Assembly: GCA_964403285.1 (NCBI GenBank)
Contig: CAYOFG010000013.1
Coordinates: 1 to 39,874 of the forward strand
Origin: WVXT01 sp964403285
GTDB taxonomy: Bacteria > UBA6262 > WVXT01
Reading direction: 5' to 3'
Length of the DNA stretch: 39,874 nucleotides
The translations under genes were made by a program, and so were the position numbers. Positions 1 to 15,000 of the stretch are shown one piece after another (the first letter of the stretch is position 1; every line of letters starts with the position of its first letter). A model generated the notes under the pieces. That model saw nothing but the letters and a program-made list of their open reading frames with translations. It was not told where the DNA came from and ran no database searches.

Positions 1-3000
1 CTGTAAATGTTACCTTATCTTTTATCTTATCTCCATTATCAGGATAATCTACACTACAACTCGGTTCACTGGTATCATAGGTAAATACATTAGATGATAC
101 AACTACCTCAACGTTACCTGCCTTATCTTCTGCTTTAGACTTAACTGCATAACTCTTACCATTAAGCCAGGTCGCTGTGGGATTAGATATCGTATACTCC
201 CAGGCAGGTGCCACGAAACTTGTTGCAGGATTCCACTTTTCACCTTCTGCCTCTGGCCTCCACTGACTTCCATTCCAGTACTCTCCTGTATCTATCCTCT
301 GCACTAATACCTTTACATTATCTACGTCTGAACCTGGCGATGTGTCCTGGGCTGTCCCTGAGAGTGTAGAAGGCTCTCCGTAAGGATAATATTTCTCATC
401 CTCAGGAACTGATACCTGTGATGTTGGCTTTGTTTTATCATATCGGAAAGTGAGATAACTGGAGTAACCTACATTCTCCCCTGTGCCATCTGTTGCCCTC
501 GCCTGGAGCCTGTACAAATGTCCATCTTTCCAGGTCGTAGAAGGTTCAGGAACGTTATACTCCCAGCTTGTACTACCTATATCAAACCAGGTAGCTGTTG
601 TGACCCACACACTCCCAGTCCAGTACTCATTGGGGGCTGCTGTGTTATCTTTTATCTCCAGTTCTACTTTGCTTATACCAGAATTTTCCAATGGCGAATC
701 AGGATGGTCTACTGCTGTGCCACTCACCTTATCCGGAGCTACATTTACATCCCCAATCGGAGATACTACGTCAACTGTCGGTGCACCTTTATCAATTAAG
801 AATGTCTTACTACTCAACTGCACCTGGTAATTGGGAACTTTATCCTGTGCTTTGGCAGTGATGGTGTGTTCTCTGCCACTCGACCAACTACCAGTGAAAC
901 TATAAGTCCAGGAAGATGTATAAACATCTGCCCAAACATGAGCAGTTGTTGTCGACCAGCTGGTGCCTGTCCAGTACTCGTTTGGCGAATCGGTGATATT
1001 CTTAATCTCCAGTTCTATCTCGTCAACTTTCCAGTCATCCTGGCAGGTGCCTGAGATTGTAGACAGGTTCTTTAACTTTGCTCCTTCACCAGGTGTAACG
1101 ATTGTGGCTGTAGGTAAGTTAATATCAAATACGAATGTAACGGATGTAGAAGGCACTTCTTCATTTGGGGTGGGAACAGCTCTATCCTTTGCCTTAGAAG
1201 TGAGCTCATACTCGTGACCAGAGGTCCAGATTCCGGAAGTATCGTATGTCCAACTAGTAGAGCCAATAGCCAGAACCCACTTTTGTTCAGTACCGACCCA
1301 GGAACCACCGTCCCAATAGGTAGCCCCCTGAGTCAGGTCACATATCCTGAGTTTAACGCTCTCGTCAAGATAGGTTGGTGGGTCATATCTCGGTATGCCA
1401 GCAAGTGCATCATAGGCGGTTCCTGTAATGTCATCCAATGAGTTTAAGTAGTCTCCCTGAGAGGGAGTGGTGATGCTAGACTGGGGTTTCTGGTTGTCAA
1501 AAGTGAAGCTTACTGAGGTTGCTACTGTCTGTGTGCTACCAGCAACATCTACTGCCTTACTCGATATGGTATAATTATTGGGAGTGGTCCAGCCAGGGTC
1601 AGGATATGTCCAGGAGTCTGTCCCAGTAGCTACTATCCATCTCTCAGAAGCCTGCCAGCCAGAATCCCACCATTTGGGAGGAACAGTATTTCTCTTGATG
1701 GAAAGCAAAACCTTATCCAAACCATACTCATCACTAGCAGTTCCCTCAATATTAGGAAGGCTACTTACAAATGTGCCATCTGCTGGATTAGTGATGGTGG
1801 ATGTGGGAAGAGTAATATCGTAGACAAAGGATATTTCTGTTCCCAGAGTAGTATTTGCTTTATCGGGCTGGTCAGGGTCGGTTGTATCCCAGGCTTTTGG
1901 TTGAATCCAATAAGTATATGTGTCAATCCAGACAACTGAAAAATCGTAAGTCCAGTAAGGGGAAACATAGTCTGTATCCAACCAGGTCTCTTGAGTTGTC
2001 CAGGTTCCACTGGAGACAAACTCCTTCCAGTATCTATCGTCCTGGTCTTTAATGGTAATCCTTACTTCTCTTATTCCTGCTGGCGAATCCTGGGCATTGC
2101 CCTTAATCTCCAGAACCTCTTTCTTGTAACTCTCATCTTCAGGGAAAGTCACTTGACAACTGGGATTCTGTAAATCGATGCTGAAATTGACGGGCGTGCC
2201 TTCTACAGTCACACCTTCTTGGCTCTTTCCTTTAGAAGTCACTACATAGTTTACATTGTGCTCCCAGGCAGTGGTGGAGATACCCCGTGTCCAGCTGAAG
2301 TTTCCTGTGCCATATCCACTGGCTACATTCCAGACTATAGTGGTTGATGACTGCCAGACTCCATTGTTCTCGTCCCAATATTCCCAGTCCGATTTTCTTC
2401 GCAATTTTACTTTCACTTCATCCTCTGCGCAATGGAAACCTGTGCCCATAATTGAAGGTAAACCATCAATGTTATAATATTTTCCTTCTTGAGGCTTAGT
2501 TATAGTTGTCTGTGGCAGGGGAGCACGGAATCTGAATGCACTTGTGGAAACCGGAGATTCGTAGTTATCAGCCTTATCCAGTGCTTTCACTTCAATAAGA
2601 TAAAGCTCTTCCACTCCTGGATTCTTCCAGTTTACTCCTGAGGTGCTCCAGGACCAATTATTAGTGTCTGTGGCATCTATCCATTCTTGTCCTCCCACCC
2701 AGCCATAGCCTGGTTTCCAGTAATGGCCTGTAAGAGCCGGGTCATGCTGGAGAGAAATCTTAACCTTGAACAGCTCTCCAGGATAGGCGTCTCCTGCAGT
2801 TCCACTCACCGTAGGAGCAGACTCATACAGAGTAGGAGGAGATGCATCTGGATCAGGGATTGTAATTGCTGATGTTGGCAGAGTGACATCGTAGGTAAAG
2901 GTCACTGTGCTTATTGATATTTCTACATTAGTCGCATTATCTACTGTTCGGGAATTTATAGTATATTCTACCCCATCCGACCATCCTGGTAAGTCGTTGT

Positions 3001-6000
3001 AACCCCAAGAAGTAGTTCCAGTAGTTAATGTAAATGTACTGTATGTTACCCAGCCAGTGCCACTACCAGCCCAGTAGTATGAACCTGAACTGATTCTTAC
3101 TTCCACATAATCTATTCCTGAGGGACTGGGACTACCAGGGTCAGTAGCTGTGCCAATAATAGCATTGAGTGGCTTGGCAAGAGAATAGTAGCTACCAGCA
3201 GTAGGTGTGGAGATTGTTGAATCGGGTTTAATAGTGTCGAATATGAAGGTCCTTGTGGGGAATGTGATTTCATAGTTCTCTGCGTTATCCTTTGCCCTGC
3301 TATTGATTCGGTATAAATGATTATCTTTCCAGTCTGCATCAGTTATCTTGTCATAAGTCCAGGTCGCCGTTCCAGTTGCCATTTCCCACCATTCTCCTGC
3401 TTCCCATTTGATTACTGTGCCTTTCCAGTATTTAACCGGATTCTCATCTAAATCGGCAATCCTAAGCTTTACTTCTTTCAATCCTGAGCCATCTGCTCCA
3501 TCATCAGTAGCAGTTCCTGACAGAAGAGTTAGGCTGTCATAATATGGCTTATCCGGAGAAGTGATAACAGTCGTGGGAGAGTTGGGGTCATATTGGAAGG
3601 TGTTGCTGGATACTGCAACTTTCAAATTTGCTGAAGGTTTTGCATTATCTTCTGCTCGACATCTAATTGTATATTCAATATTGGCAGACCATGTTGGTGT
3701 TCCTTGATAGACCCAATAGGTATAAGTCGTGCTACTATAAGTAGCATTCCAGTGTTCCTCATAAGGAGATCCCCAGTTAGGAATAGTATCGTCCCAATAG
3801 ACATTGTCTTCCCTCATAATGGACACTTCTACCATAGCGATAGTTCCGGGACCGTTTTCTGAAGCAGTTCCCTGGATAGTGGGAGGTGAGTTTATGGGAA
3901 TCCCGTCTTGTGGATAGGAAATAGTTGAGTCTGGTCCTTGGGTGTCAAAAGTGAAGCTCACCTCGCTTCCACTTTCCGTGTGCCCAGCAGTGTCGGTTGC
4001 CTGCGCTTTGATTTTGTAACTTTTGTTATGTTCCCAGGGCGAGGTGGTAAAGTTTACGTCATATTTCCAGTCTTCACTGGTCTCACCAAAACCATCTCCA
4101 TCAGAGGCACTGGCAGGGAACCAGGTGGAATAGCTCTCCCAGCTATTACCGTCCCAAAAGCCCACTCCCACTTTCTCTATCCTTATATTTACACCTGTCA
4201 CTCCCTGTGTATCCGAAGATGTTCCAGAAATTGTGGCGAGACTACTTCTATTATCTCCAGCCCCAGGAGTGGTGATTCCCGACGAAGGATAGTCTGTGTC
4301 ATAAGTGAAACTCGCCTCTCCATAGACTGTCTCTTCATTCCCGGCATTATCCGTTGCTCTTGACTTAATAGTATAAATATTATTATTTAGCCAGGTAACT
4401 GTGCTGGAATCGTATGTCCAGATTTCGGTTATGTCATTATAACTTGTGGGAAGCCATTCCACGCTCGCTGTCCAGGTAGAACCATTCCAGTACCAGCCCC
4501 CAGGTCTCTGTATCGTTATATCTACAAAATCTACTCCACTGGTCGCATCTTCTGCCGTGCCTGAGAGTTCATCCATCGCCCCATATTTCCCTCCGTTGAT
4601 CGGCATACTCACTGTGGATGTAGGTTTTGATGTATCATAAGTGAAAGTTACTGTGCTTATGGAGACTTCCTCTATATCTACATCATCCGTAGCCCGAGAG
4701 TTGATTGTATAACTCTCCCCATCAACCCAGTTTGGTATGTCTATATAACTCCAGGAAGTAGCGCCTGTAGTAAGGGTGAACGTGCTCACATCTACCCACG
4801 TATTTCCATTCCAGTAGGGAGGTGAAATCCCCCTCTTTATCCTTACTTCTACAAATTTAACTCCACTGGCATTGTCACTCGCCTCTCCTTTTATCGCACT
4901 AAGTGGCTTCACCACAGAGTAGTAGCCTCCTGCTGTGGGAGTGGAAATTGTGGAATCCGGCTGTTCATTATCAAAGGTAAATACTGTTGTGGCAAAGTTA
5001 ATTTCATAATTATTTCCATTGTCTTTAGCCCGAGTATTTATCCAGTAAGTATGGTTATTAGTCCAATCACTATCACTGAATCCATAAGTCCAGCTTATTG
5101 TCCCCACAACTATCCTCCACGCCTGACTGTCATCTCCTGGCTGCCACTTGTTGGCTCCTCCTTTCCAATAAGTGGCTCCTTGCGTCAAATCTCTTATCCT
5201 TATCCTTACTTCAGCCACACCCGAGCCACTTGTCCCATCGTCATCTGCTGTGCCTGAAATCTGGGTTAAACTCTTATAATATGATTCCGAAGGCACATTA
5301 ACAATAGATGTGGGGCTATTGGGATCGTAATGGAATGTATTACTGGATGTAACCACCTCCTGGTTACCCGTAGGAATTGCGTTGTCAGTAGCGCGAGACC
5401 ACATCGTGTATTTATAATTGGGCGTCCAGGCAGGGGTCGTCGCTGTATACACCCAGTAAGCATAGGCTGGGCTTGAGGCAGATACTTCTGTCCAGTGGAC
5501 CAATCCCTCATGTTCTTCATCCCAGTCGGGAATTGTATTGTCCCAATAGACAGAATCTACTACTCTCATTATCGCTACTTCCACTTTACTCACCTCACCC
5601 GGTCCATTGTCAGAAGATGTACCTTTAATCTCAGGAGGTGCTGTGGCTATGGAATCATTAGCAGGTAAAGTCACTACTGATTGCGGTTCTTCTGTATCAT
5701 AAGTGAATGTCCTTTCAAAAGGAGAAATCTGTTCCTGATTGGAAACATCTGTTGCCTGGGAGCGGATTAGATACTTGTTATCAGTTACAAAGCCCCAGGT
5801 GGAGACATTTATCTCCCAGTTTTCACTGGTCCCTCCGAAATTGCCGTCAGATGCCTGAGTAGTGAAGTATTGCGGCGTCCCTCCTGTGAAATTATTTCCA
5901 TTATACCATCCCTGAGTTTCTGCCGGCGGTGAGGGATCATTGTCAGGATTCACCTGAATCGCTATCTTAACGCCTTTTACTCCCTGATTGTCCGAAGATG

Positions 6001-9000
6001 TTCCAGAAATTGTGGCGAGACTTTTCCTGTTATCTCCTGCCCCAGGAGTGGTGATTCCCGACGAAGGATAGTCTGTGTCATAAGTGAAACTCGCCTCTCC
6101 ATAGACTGTCTCTTCATTCCCGGCATTATCCGTTGCTCTTGACTTAATAGTATAAATATTATTATTTAGCCAGGTAACTGTGCTGGAATCGTATGTCCAG
6201 ATTTCGGTTATGTCATTATAACTTGTGGGAAGCCATTCCACGCTCGCTGTCCAGGTAGAACCATTCCAGTACCAGCCCCCAGGTCTCTGTATCGTTATAT
6301 CTACAAAATCTACTCCACTGGTCGCATCTTCTGCCGTGCCTGAGAGTTCATCCATCGCCCCATATTTCCCTCCGTTGATCGGCATACTCACTGTGGATGT
6401 AGGTTTTGATGTATCATAAGTGAAAGTTACTGTGCTTATGGAGACTTCCTCTATATCTACATCATCCGTAGCCCGAGAGTTGATTGTATAACTCTCCCCA
6501 TCAACCCAGTTTGGTATGTCTATATAACTCCAGGAAGTAGCGCCTGTAGTAAGGGTGAACGTGCTCACATCTACCCACGTATTTCCATTCCAGTAGGGAG
6601 GTGAAATCCCCCTCTTTATCCTTACTTCTACAAATTTAACTCCACTGGCATTGTCACTCGCTTCTCCTTTTATCGCATTAAGTGGCTTCACCACAGAGTA
6701 GTAGCCTCCTGCTGTGGGAGTGGAAATCGTGGAATCCGGCTGTTCATTATCAAAAGTAAATGTCTTGGTCGTGAAATTAATCTCATAGTTACCCGCACCA
6801 TCTCTCGCTCGAGAATTTATGGCATAGACGTGGTTATTCTGCCAATCATTATCAGTAAGTTTGTCGTAAGTCCAGTCTTCTAATCCACTCGCCATTTCCC
6901 ACCATTCACCTGGCTCCCATTTTATTACTGTGCCTTTCCAGTAAGTAGTTCCTTGCGTCAAGTCCCTTATTCTCAGTTTAACTTCAACCACTCCTGAGCC
7001 ATCACTGCCATCATCATCAGCAGTGCCTGAAAGTAGAGTCAAACTCTTGTAATAGCCCTGGCTCGGTGCAGTAATGGCAGATGTAGGTCCACTGGGGTCG
7101 TACTGGAAAGTGACGCTCGATGTAACAACCTCTATATTCGCCTCAGGAAGTCCATTGTCTTTCGCTCGGGACTTTATTGTATATTCAATATTGCCAGACC
7201 ATGTCGGCGTTCCCTGGTAGACCCAATAGTTGTAATTTGTGCTGCTATAAGTCACATTCCAGTGTTCCTCATAGGGATTTCCCCAGTTAGGAATAGTATC
7301 GTCCCAATAGACATTGTCTTCTCTCATAATGGAGACTTCTACCATATCTATACTTCCCGGACCATTCTCTGAAGCAGTTCCTTCTATAGTAGGAGGTGAG
7401 GCTATGGGAACACCATTCGCTGGCGCAGTTATCTGTGAATCTGGAGCAGAAACATCTCCTGAGAAACTGACAATAGAGCTCAGCTTCTGATTGCCTGCTT
7501 CATCTGTAGCCCTGCACTGGACGGAATAGGTAGCACCAGTAGTTACCTTAGATTTCGGAGGACCGGAACTATAACTCCAGCTACCACTTGCCGGGAGCCA
7601 CAATACACTTGTCGTCCAGTCGGAACCATCCCAGTAGGTCTTGGTAGTGGTTCCACTGGTAATCTGCACCTCAACAAAATCTATTCCACTCAAAGAATCG
7701 CTCGCATTTCCAGAGATGTTGACGAAACTGCTATAGATATTTCCGCTTGCCGGAGAAGTAACACTGCAGGAAGGGTCACTGTCATCGTAAGTAAAGGGAT
7801 GGCTGTCAGCAACTGTCTGCGTATTGCTAACCACATCGTATGCTTTAGACTTAACCTCATAAGACCCTCCATTAGTGAAAGCTGTGGAGACAGTAATATT
7901 GTAGTACCAGTTAGTCCAGTTGTTTGTACTTGAAGCAGTAAGCCACTCTACACTCGACTCCCAAGAGTCACCGTCCCAATAGTAAGTACCACTGGAGATT
8001 TGCACCACGACCCCTTCTACTCCTGAAGTTTCCGCTCCTCCCACCGGTGGAGGATCCTGACAAGTTCCAAGGATTGTGGTCACATCAGAATGGTAGCTTT
8101 TATTGGGGAAGTTAATATCACTCGTGGGTTCAGTCTTATCGTAGATAATACCTGAATGAGTAACTTTGTCGCCGGAATTATCTGCCAAGTCTTTACCTTC
8201 TACAGTTAAAGTATATCGGTTGCCATCAATCAGACCAGAAATATTGATAGTCTGCTGGGTAGTTGTCCCACACTCAAGGGGAGTTAAAATATGATAAGTA
8301 TCAGTGCTATCCTGGACTTCACCATTAAATCCAGTCTCAGCCTTATAGATTATTATGCCAGTATCTTGCTTTAAAGGCTCGCTCAGAGTTAGCGTTACGC
8401 CATTACTACTGGTAGCAGTATTGGAACTGGGAGTAACGTTTAGAAACTCTGGTTTGGTAGTGTCCCAGAAGAAGGTTCTGGTGGCAAAATTCACTTCATA
8501 ATTTTGCGCATTATCCAGCCCTCTGGGAATAACTGCATACTCTCCATCGGGTGGGTCTCCTGCACCTGAGAATGTGCCCAGCACACTGGTCAATTTTCTC
8601 CATATCAAAGTGGTAGTAGAATAATTGGTGGTAAACCATTGAGAGCTATTTCCAGTCCAGTCTCCGCTTCCTTTATAGTAACCAGTGTTGGGAGGAGTGA
8701 GCCCTTTTAGAGCAATCTTAATTTCTTGTACACCTGAAGTATGGACTTCTGGTGTATCCTGACAGGTTCCATTAATTTCCACTAGACTGTTCAAGTGGTC
8801 ATTATTAGATGCCGGTTGAGTCACACTCGATACCGGAGGCTCTTCGTCAAAAAGAAATATAGCTTGGGAAGGAGTAGATTCTAAATTACCCGCCTTATCT
8901 CTGGCTTTACAGGTGATTTGATATTCGTATCCGCTTGTCCAGTCAACATTCACATAAGTCCAGGAAGAATCATAAATGGTAAAGTTAGAATCGCTATCCG

Positions 9001-12000
9001 AATCGAGCCAGGTGTCAGGAGTATCCCATATTCCACCTTGCCAGTACCAGGTAGTATCCTTGTTCAATATCTGGAGTTGAATCCCCTGCCATTCTCCTTC
9101 AGTGGGAGCGGGATCATTACCAGTGCCCAAGATTTCTGGTAGACTATTAACCAGATATTGAGAAGGTGTAGTAATCGTGGAATCGGGTGGACTTTTATCA
9201 ATTACAATGTCAATTGAATAGTATGGCATTATTTCCGTGTTGGGAACTTTATCTTCGGCTTTACAGACTATGGTGTGTGTTCCCTCATCTTTCCAGCATT
9301 CTGTTGTGGGGTCAATAGTATACTCCCAGTCTTCACTTGTCTCATTAAAACCATCACCATCAGAGGCAGAGGCATTAAGCCACTCAGTGCTTGGGCTCAC
9401 CCACTGACTACCATTCCAGTAGTTATTAGTCCCTTTCTTGATATATAATTGAACCTTACCCATCTTCCCTGGAGTAGTGTCCCAGGAAGTACCCTCAATT
9501 AGGTCGAGGGACTGGAAGTGGTCGCCATTGGAAGGACTACTAATCTCACTATCCGGCTCGGTCTGGTCAATATAGAAGTATTGCCCTACCTTATCTGGCT
9601 CTTCTCCCGCAGAACCTTTACCTTTGGAGGTGATATTGTACCTTCCTCCGTCAGTCCAAGCTAAGGTAGAGATATCTATTGTCCAGTCTTCCCCTGCTCC
9701 TCCCCAAGTGGTAACTGAATTCCAGGTCTTAGTCGATGTCCAGACATCATTAGTCTCATCCCAGTAAGTAGAATAACCCGGACCTGAAGAGAGCAATACT
9801 TTCACCCACTCGGTAGTATATGAATCAGTCCAGCCAGTGGCTGAGGTTGGCTCTTCGAAATATCCGTCATCACCCGGTGAATTTACACCTGTATTGGGAA
9901 GTGGAGATTTCAGTTTAAACTTGTTGTCATCTGGCGTAGTGTCAACATTTCCTCCCTTATCTATAGCCCGACACCAGACCTGGTAGAGAACTCCTGTAGC
10001 ATTGGAGACCCAGTCAACATAGCTTGAGTCGAACTGCCAGTTCTGACCAACTAAAGTAACTGAACTTTCACCAATCCAGTACTCATTATCCTGCCAGTCA
10101 TCTATTTCTGGATTCCAGTACTTATTATAGATACCCACTCCAGAATCGATACATCTTATCTTCACTTCCACTTCAGAAAGTTGTCCCGGTAGAGTATCTG
10201 AAGCAGTGCCGTATACGCTATTCATACTTTCGTATTCCTTCGGGCTTGCTCCTCCTTGGTCATCCTCGGGCATAGAAAGGACTGTCTGAGGCTCAGTTGA
10301 GTCATAAGTGAAAGTTGCTGTAGTGATTGAGACTTCCACATTGGAAGCGTCATCTATCGCACAGGAATTGATTATGTAACTTGCTCCAGTATTCCAGGCA
10401 CCGGAAAGGCTGGTGTATGTCCAGGTAGAAGCCCATACAGAACCATATTGCCAGGCATTGTCCGGACCCAGACTCTCCCAGGAATTCCCATCCCAGTACA
10501 TACCCTGGTATGTCCCACTTGAGCAGTAGATTCTCACTGTCATACTGCTTACTCCTGAAGAATAGGAAGGCGAAGATGGATAGTCAACAAAACTGCCCCA
10601 GAACATTGCGAGGCCTGGACCATAGAACGGGTTTGATGGACAGGAGATGGAGGAATCCGGCTTGCTTGTATCAAATATAAAAGTATTTAGAACTGGCGGG
10701 CTCTCTTCGTTACCTGCCTCGTCCTTATGGTAAGCGCGAACTTCATACTTATAACCATTCTTCCAGGTGGGAGTGGAAGATAATGCCCATCCCTCTCCTG
10801 CAGTTTCTCCTAACCATACCCCACTTCCTCCTGTCGTCCAGCCAGGTGGGTCCCAGTACTCAGTGGTAGAGTTACTCAATCCCTTAACCTGAATCTTAAG
10901 TGTAGCCAATCCAGAATCGTAGCCAATAATCTCATCATACGCTGTGCCATTTACACCGCAGGAAGTGTTGCGGTCAACACCATCGGCGGGTAGAACAATC
11001 GTAGTTACTGGCTCACTTGTGTCGTAGAGGAAATTGATTGAAGAATAAGGTGTTGCTTCGTAATTATTCAGGTTGTCCCTCGCCCGAGATTTTATGGTAT
11101 AACTGTTTCCTGATGCGAACTTGCTATTACTGATGCCAGTATAAGTCCAGGAAGATGACCATACAGAAGCAGTATTCCAGTAAGGATTGCCTGCTCCTCT
11201 CTCCTGCCAATCATTGAGGCTATCATTCCAGTACCAGTCAGGAGTGAGGTTCTTCTGAATTGAAATCTCAACGCCTATTACCTGAGCGTCGTCCCAATGG
11301 GTTCCCCAGATTGTTGGAGGAGAGACATTATCATATTCACCATTATCCTGGGGGAAGGAGATATCGGATTCTGGTCTCAGGGTGACAAATATATTATCTT
11401 TCTGTCCATTGATGGGTGTTGTCTGATTATCTTGCACCATAACGTAGAAAGTTCCTCCTGTGGAGAAGGTAACCCCGTATCCATCACCATCTTTAAACTC
11501 TTTATACCCCTGGTCAGTGGAGAGAAACTCGTAGGTTGGCGGCTCAAAGGTAGCTCCCGTATCATCAGAATAGAAAGTAATTGTCCACGTGCTACCACCT
11601 GAAGAATAGTTAGTGTCTCTGTTACCATACTGGTCTTTCGCCTCTACAGTTATTATTGTAGACCTCACTCCCACAGTCTGATTGGTGGAAAGGTTAACCA
11701 CAAACTGGTTGGCTGCCTTGGGAGTCACTGATATTCCAGACTGGGTTCCTGTAGCTATCGTCGTATCATACTTATCCCACGCCTTAATATTCCAGTTGCT
11801 TCCCACCGTCTTTAAAATTACCTGAAATGGACGGCTACCATTATCGGATAGTTGAAAGACGTAGTCTGCCGGTGGGGTGGCTTGAGGATCACTTACAGAA
11901 AAGGTAACTGTGCCAGTATGTAGCGTATACTTATTATTATATTCATCTTGTGCCTCAACCCAGACATAATTGCCTGTGCTTCCCGCTTGCACTGAAGAAG

Positions 12001-15000
12001 GATAATTAAACACCTTCAAGTGGTGAGTAGGAGATGCTACCACTTCAATGTAGTTCTGCTGTCCCTGGTATGAGGCATCTTTAGCCCTCACCCAAATTCC
12101 CGTTCCTGCTTTATTTATCGCCACATAGTTGTCTTTGTAACAGTAACCGCCACTCATAGACGCTGGTGCTGGAGAATTCCAGTCAGGAGCAACCGAACAT
12201 TCAAAGGTGAGTGTAGTACCATAGCCATCATTATGGTTTTCAAATTGGTCCCGGGCCCAGATAGTAATATCTTCAAGTACACCAGCAGTGCAGAGAGTAG
12301 ACATCTGTACTACAAAATGGGTAACTGCTGCTGGATTAACCTGAATGTTCTGGTGGTATCCTTCCCGGGAGGGAATGTCAGTCTGGTAGACCTTCACCCA
12401 ACGCGTTCCTTTTGTCCTCAGTCTCACGGTATCAGTGGAACCTGTGGCTTCAAAAGTATGCTCACCCTGTTCGCTCACCTGGAATGTGTAATCTATAGGA
12501 AGACCATCCCCTATACTGGTCAGCGGGTCGTCATCATTAAAACGAATGGTCTTGTCATAGTCTTTGACAGTATTCCCACAAGAATCGGTTACCCTTACAT
12601 AGACGCTTCTTCCATCACCAGCAGTAATTACCGGGGTTGTGTTCACCTTAACCTCATAGGTTGAAGGCGTTCCCACATTGACGATGATGCCCGTTTTCTC
12701 TCCCGTAATTGATGTCTCCACTGTATCAGTGACTTTTAATTTCCAGCCGGTCTGAGTTGCTGTGCGCAATATGACTCCGGTGCTCTGAGATACTAACCAG
12801 CTATGGCTCCCTTGGTCTCCCGGAACAAAAGTATAATCAGCAGGCAATGATGGATTAGATTCTGGTTCGGAATAGAACGTTACCGTGCCTTGATAAGCAG
12901 GGTTCTGCACCTGGTTATCAAATTCATCATAGACTGTAGCAATAACATCGTAAAGGGTTCCTGCAGTAATGGAGCTGGGAAAAGTAACTGTGATATAGTT
13001 GGCACCTGCATTCTTCACCAGGATGGTCTCTTCTCCTTTTATATCAGTATCTTCACTATCATTGACTTTTACCACAATGTTTCCCACCTTGCAAAGCGTC
13101 ACTCCACTACTGGTTACCAGGTCAAAATAGTGGACTCCTTCATCCCCGGAAGTAAACTGATAATCTTCAGGCAGGATAGCTTGAGGGTCATCGGGACAGG
13201 AGAACTGTAGAATTCCTAGATAACTTTTGGCTACTCCTTCTATTTGGTTCAAAGCAGAAACCGTAACTGGTTCAGCCACTCCGGCAACGACTGTAGTAGA
13301 CATACTTATGCTGAAATGTGTAGCAGGAAGAGTATAACAGAACTGCGACCCCTTCGCCGGAGGTGTTGCCTCTTCATTGCCGAGTTCATCTGTTCCCTTT
13401 GAAGTATGAGTATAATAATGGTCATCTTCCCAGGTGACTAAAGAAGTATCGACTGACCAGTGTGCCCAATTATCACTTGTGGTCGCTTGCATCCAGCAGG
13501 CGGTAGCGACAAATACTGTCCAGGTAGATTGGTCAACATTCCAGTAGAGGCTATCTTCGTCTCTCTTAATCTTAAGGACCACATCATCTGTTCCCACGCC
13601 AGCATCACTTGCAGTTCCGTCAATTCGGTCGTAGGTGCTATTGTAGGCGCCGTTATCGGAAGTAGGCCCAGCCTTATCGCAGATGAAAGTGAAAGTACCA
13701 TAGTTTGCTTCAAAATTACCTGCCTCATCTTCAGCACGGGAATTGACCTTATAAGTAACGCCATTCTCCCAGGTGGGAACATTAGTGTAAGACCAAGTGG
13801 TACCTCCTGAGCCAACATCAAAGAAGGAAGTACCAGTCCAGGTAGAACCATTCCAGTAGTAGTTATCAGAACTCCTCTTAATTCGCACCCCCACCTGTTT
13901 AACGCCAGAAGGAGTACCCGGAGAAGAATCGAAAGCAGTGCCGGTAAAACTGGAAATATTTGCATAATAAGGATACAGAGGATCAGAGATGCTGGGCGAA
14001 GTGATTGTTGAAGTTGGCTTAGTTATATCATAATAGAAAGTACATTGTGAAGTGAGCGGTTCATAATTTGCAGGGTAAGCCTTATCATAAGAGCGGGTTC
14101 TCACTTCTATAGCCTGCCCATCCATAGACGAACCCCAGGCACCGGGCATAGATACTGACCAGGGAAAAGCATCACAATTTATCTCATAATCGCCAGGAGT
14201 TCCCCACGCCGACCCTTTCCAGGCTAAATAAGTAGTGGTTCCTGTGGGGAGATAATGAATATTCACCAGCACCTGGTCTACTCCAGAACCATTAACCGGG
14301 TCAGTAGCATTGCCTGTAATTGAACTCGGCGCAGTTGCCTGGTTGAAAGCATCCCCGTGTTGAGGAGAGGTGACGCTGGAAATAGGGTCACTCTCATCAT
14401 AGCCAAAGTAGTTGCCGCCGATATCGCCAGTTATATTTGAGTCAGGGATATCCTCAATATTTCCAGCACTGTCATATGCCTTGGACCAGAGCCTATATCT
14501 CTGACCATCTTCCCAGTCGGAAAATCCTGTATACTGCCAGCTGGTAGTTCCTGTGGCGACCTGCCAGCAGTTAGTGTCATATCCTACTTCAAAACTTGGT
14601 CCCCCCTTCCAATACTTCGCTCCTCCAATATACTGTTTAAGACATACTCTTACCTCTTCCAAATTGTCATATTCATCCAGAGCTGTTCCTTCCAATGCAG
14701 GACCACTACTATAGATTCTATCCTGAACAAGAGAGGTGATAGTTGATTCAGGAACACTGTCATCATAGGTGAAGGTTGCCTGAGGCCAGGGCTGGGCCTG
14801 TTCATTTGGACCCGTTGGCTGACCAACCGCTCCATCCACAGCATATACTGTGACCTGATATTGAACCATATTATCCCACTGAACTACAGATGTATCAAAA
14901 TACCATTCCCTGGTTTTCCCTGTCCCCCTGAAATTTGTCTGAATCCAGATAGGGGTAGCACTGGAAGTCCAAGTGCTTGCCTGAGTCAGGTATTGATTGT

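Larger units (their letters stand above)
2904..7450 (-). repeat. Higher-order repeat of five Ig-like modules inside the giant gene
   Basis: The same order of five distinct Ig-like modules recurs. A shared landmark (actgtgctta on the plus strand) lies at 2904, 4650 and 6429, so the periods are 1746 and 1779 bases (582 and 593 codons). A module with the landmark gaatagtatcgtcccaatag recurs at 3781 and 7291. Copies two and three are closest to each other, and the third copy decays toward 7.4 kb. Both periods are multiples of three, so the reading frame is kept. Confidence 0.85.
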
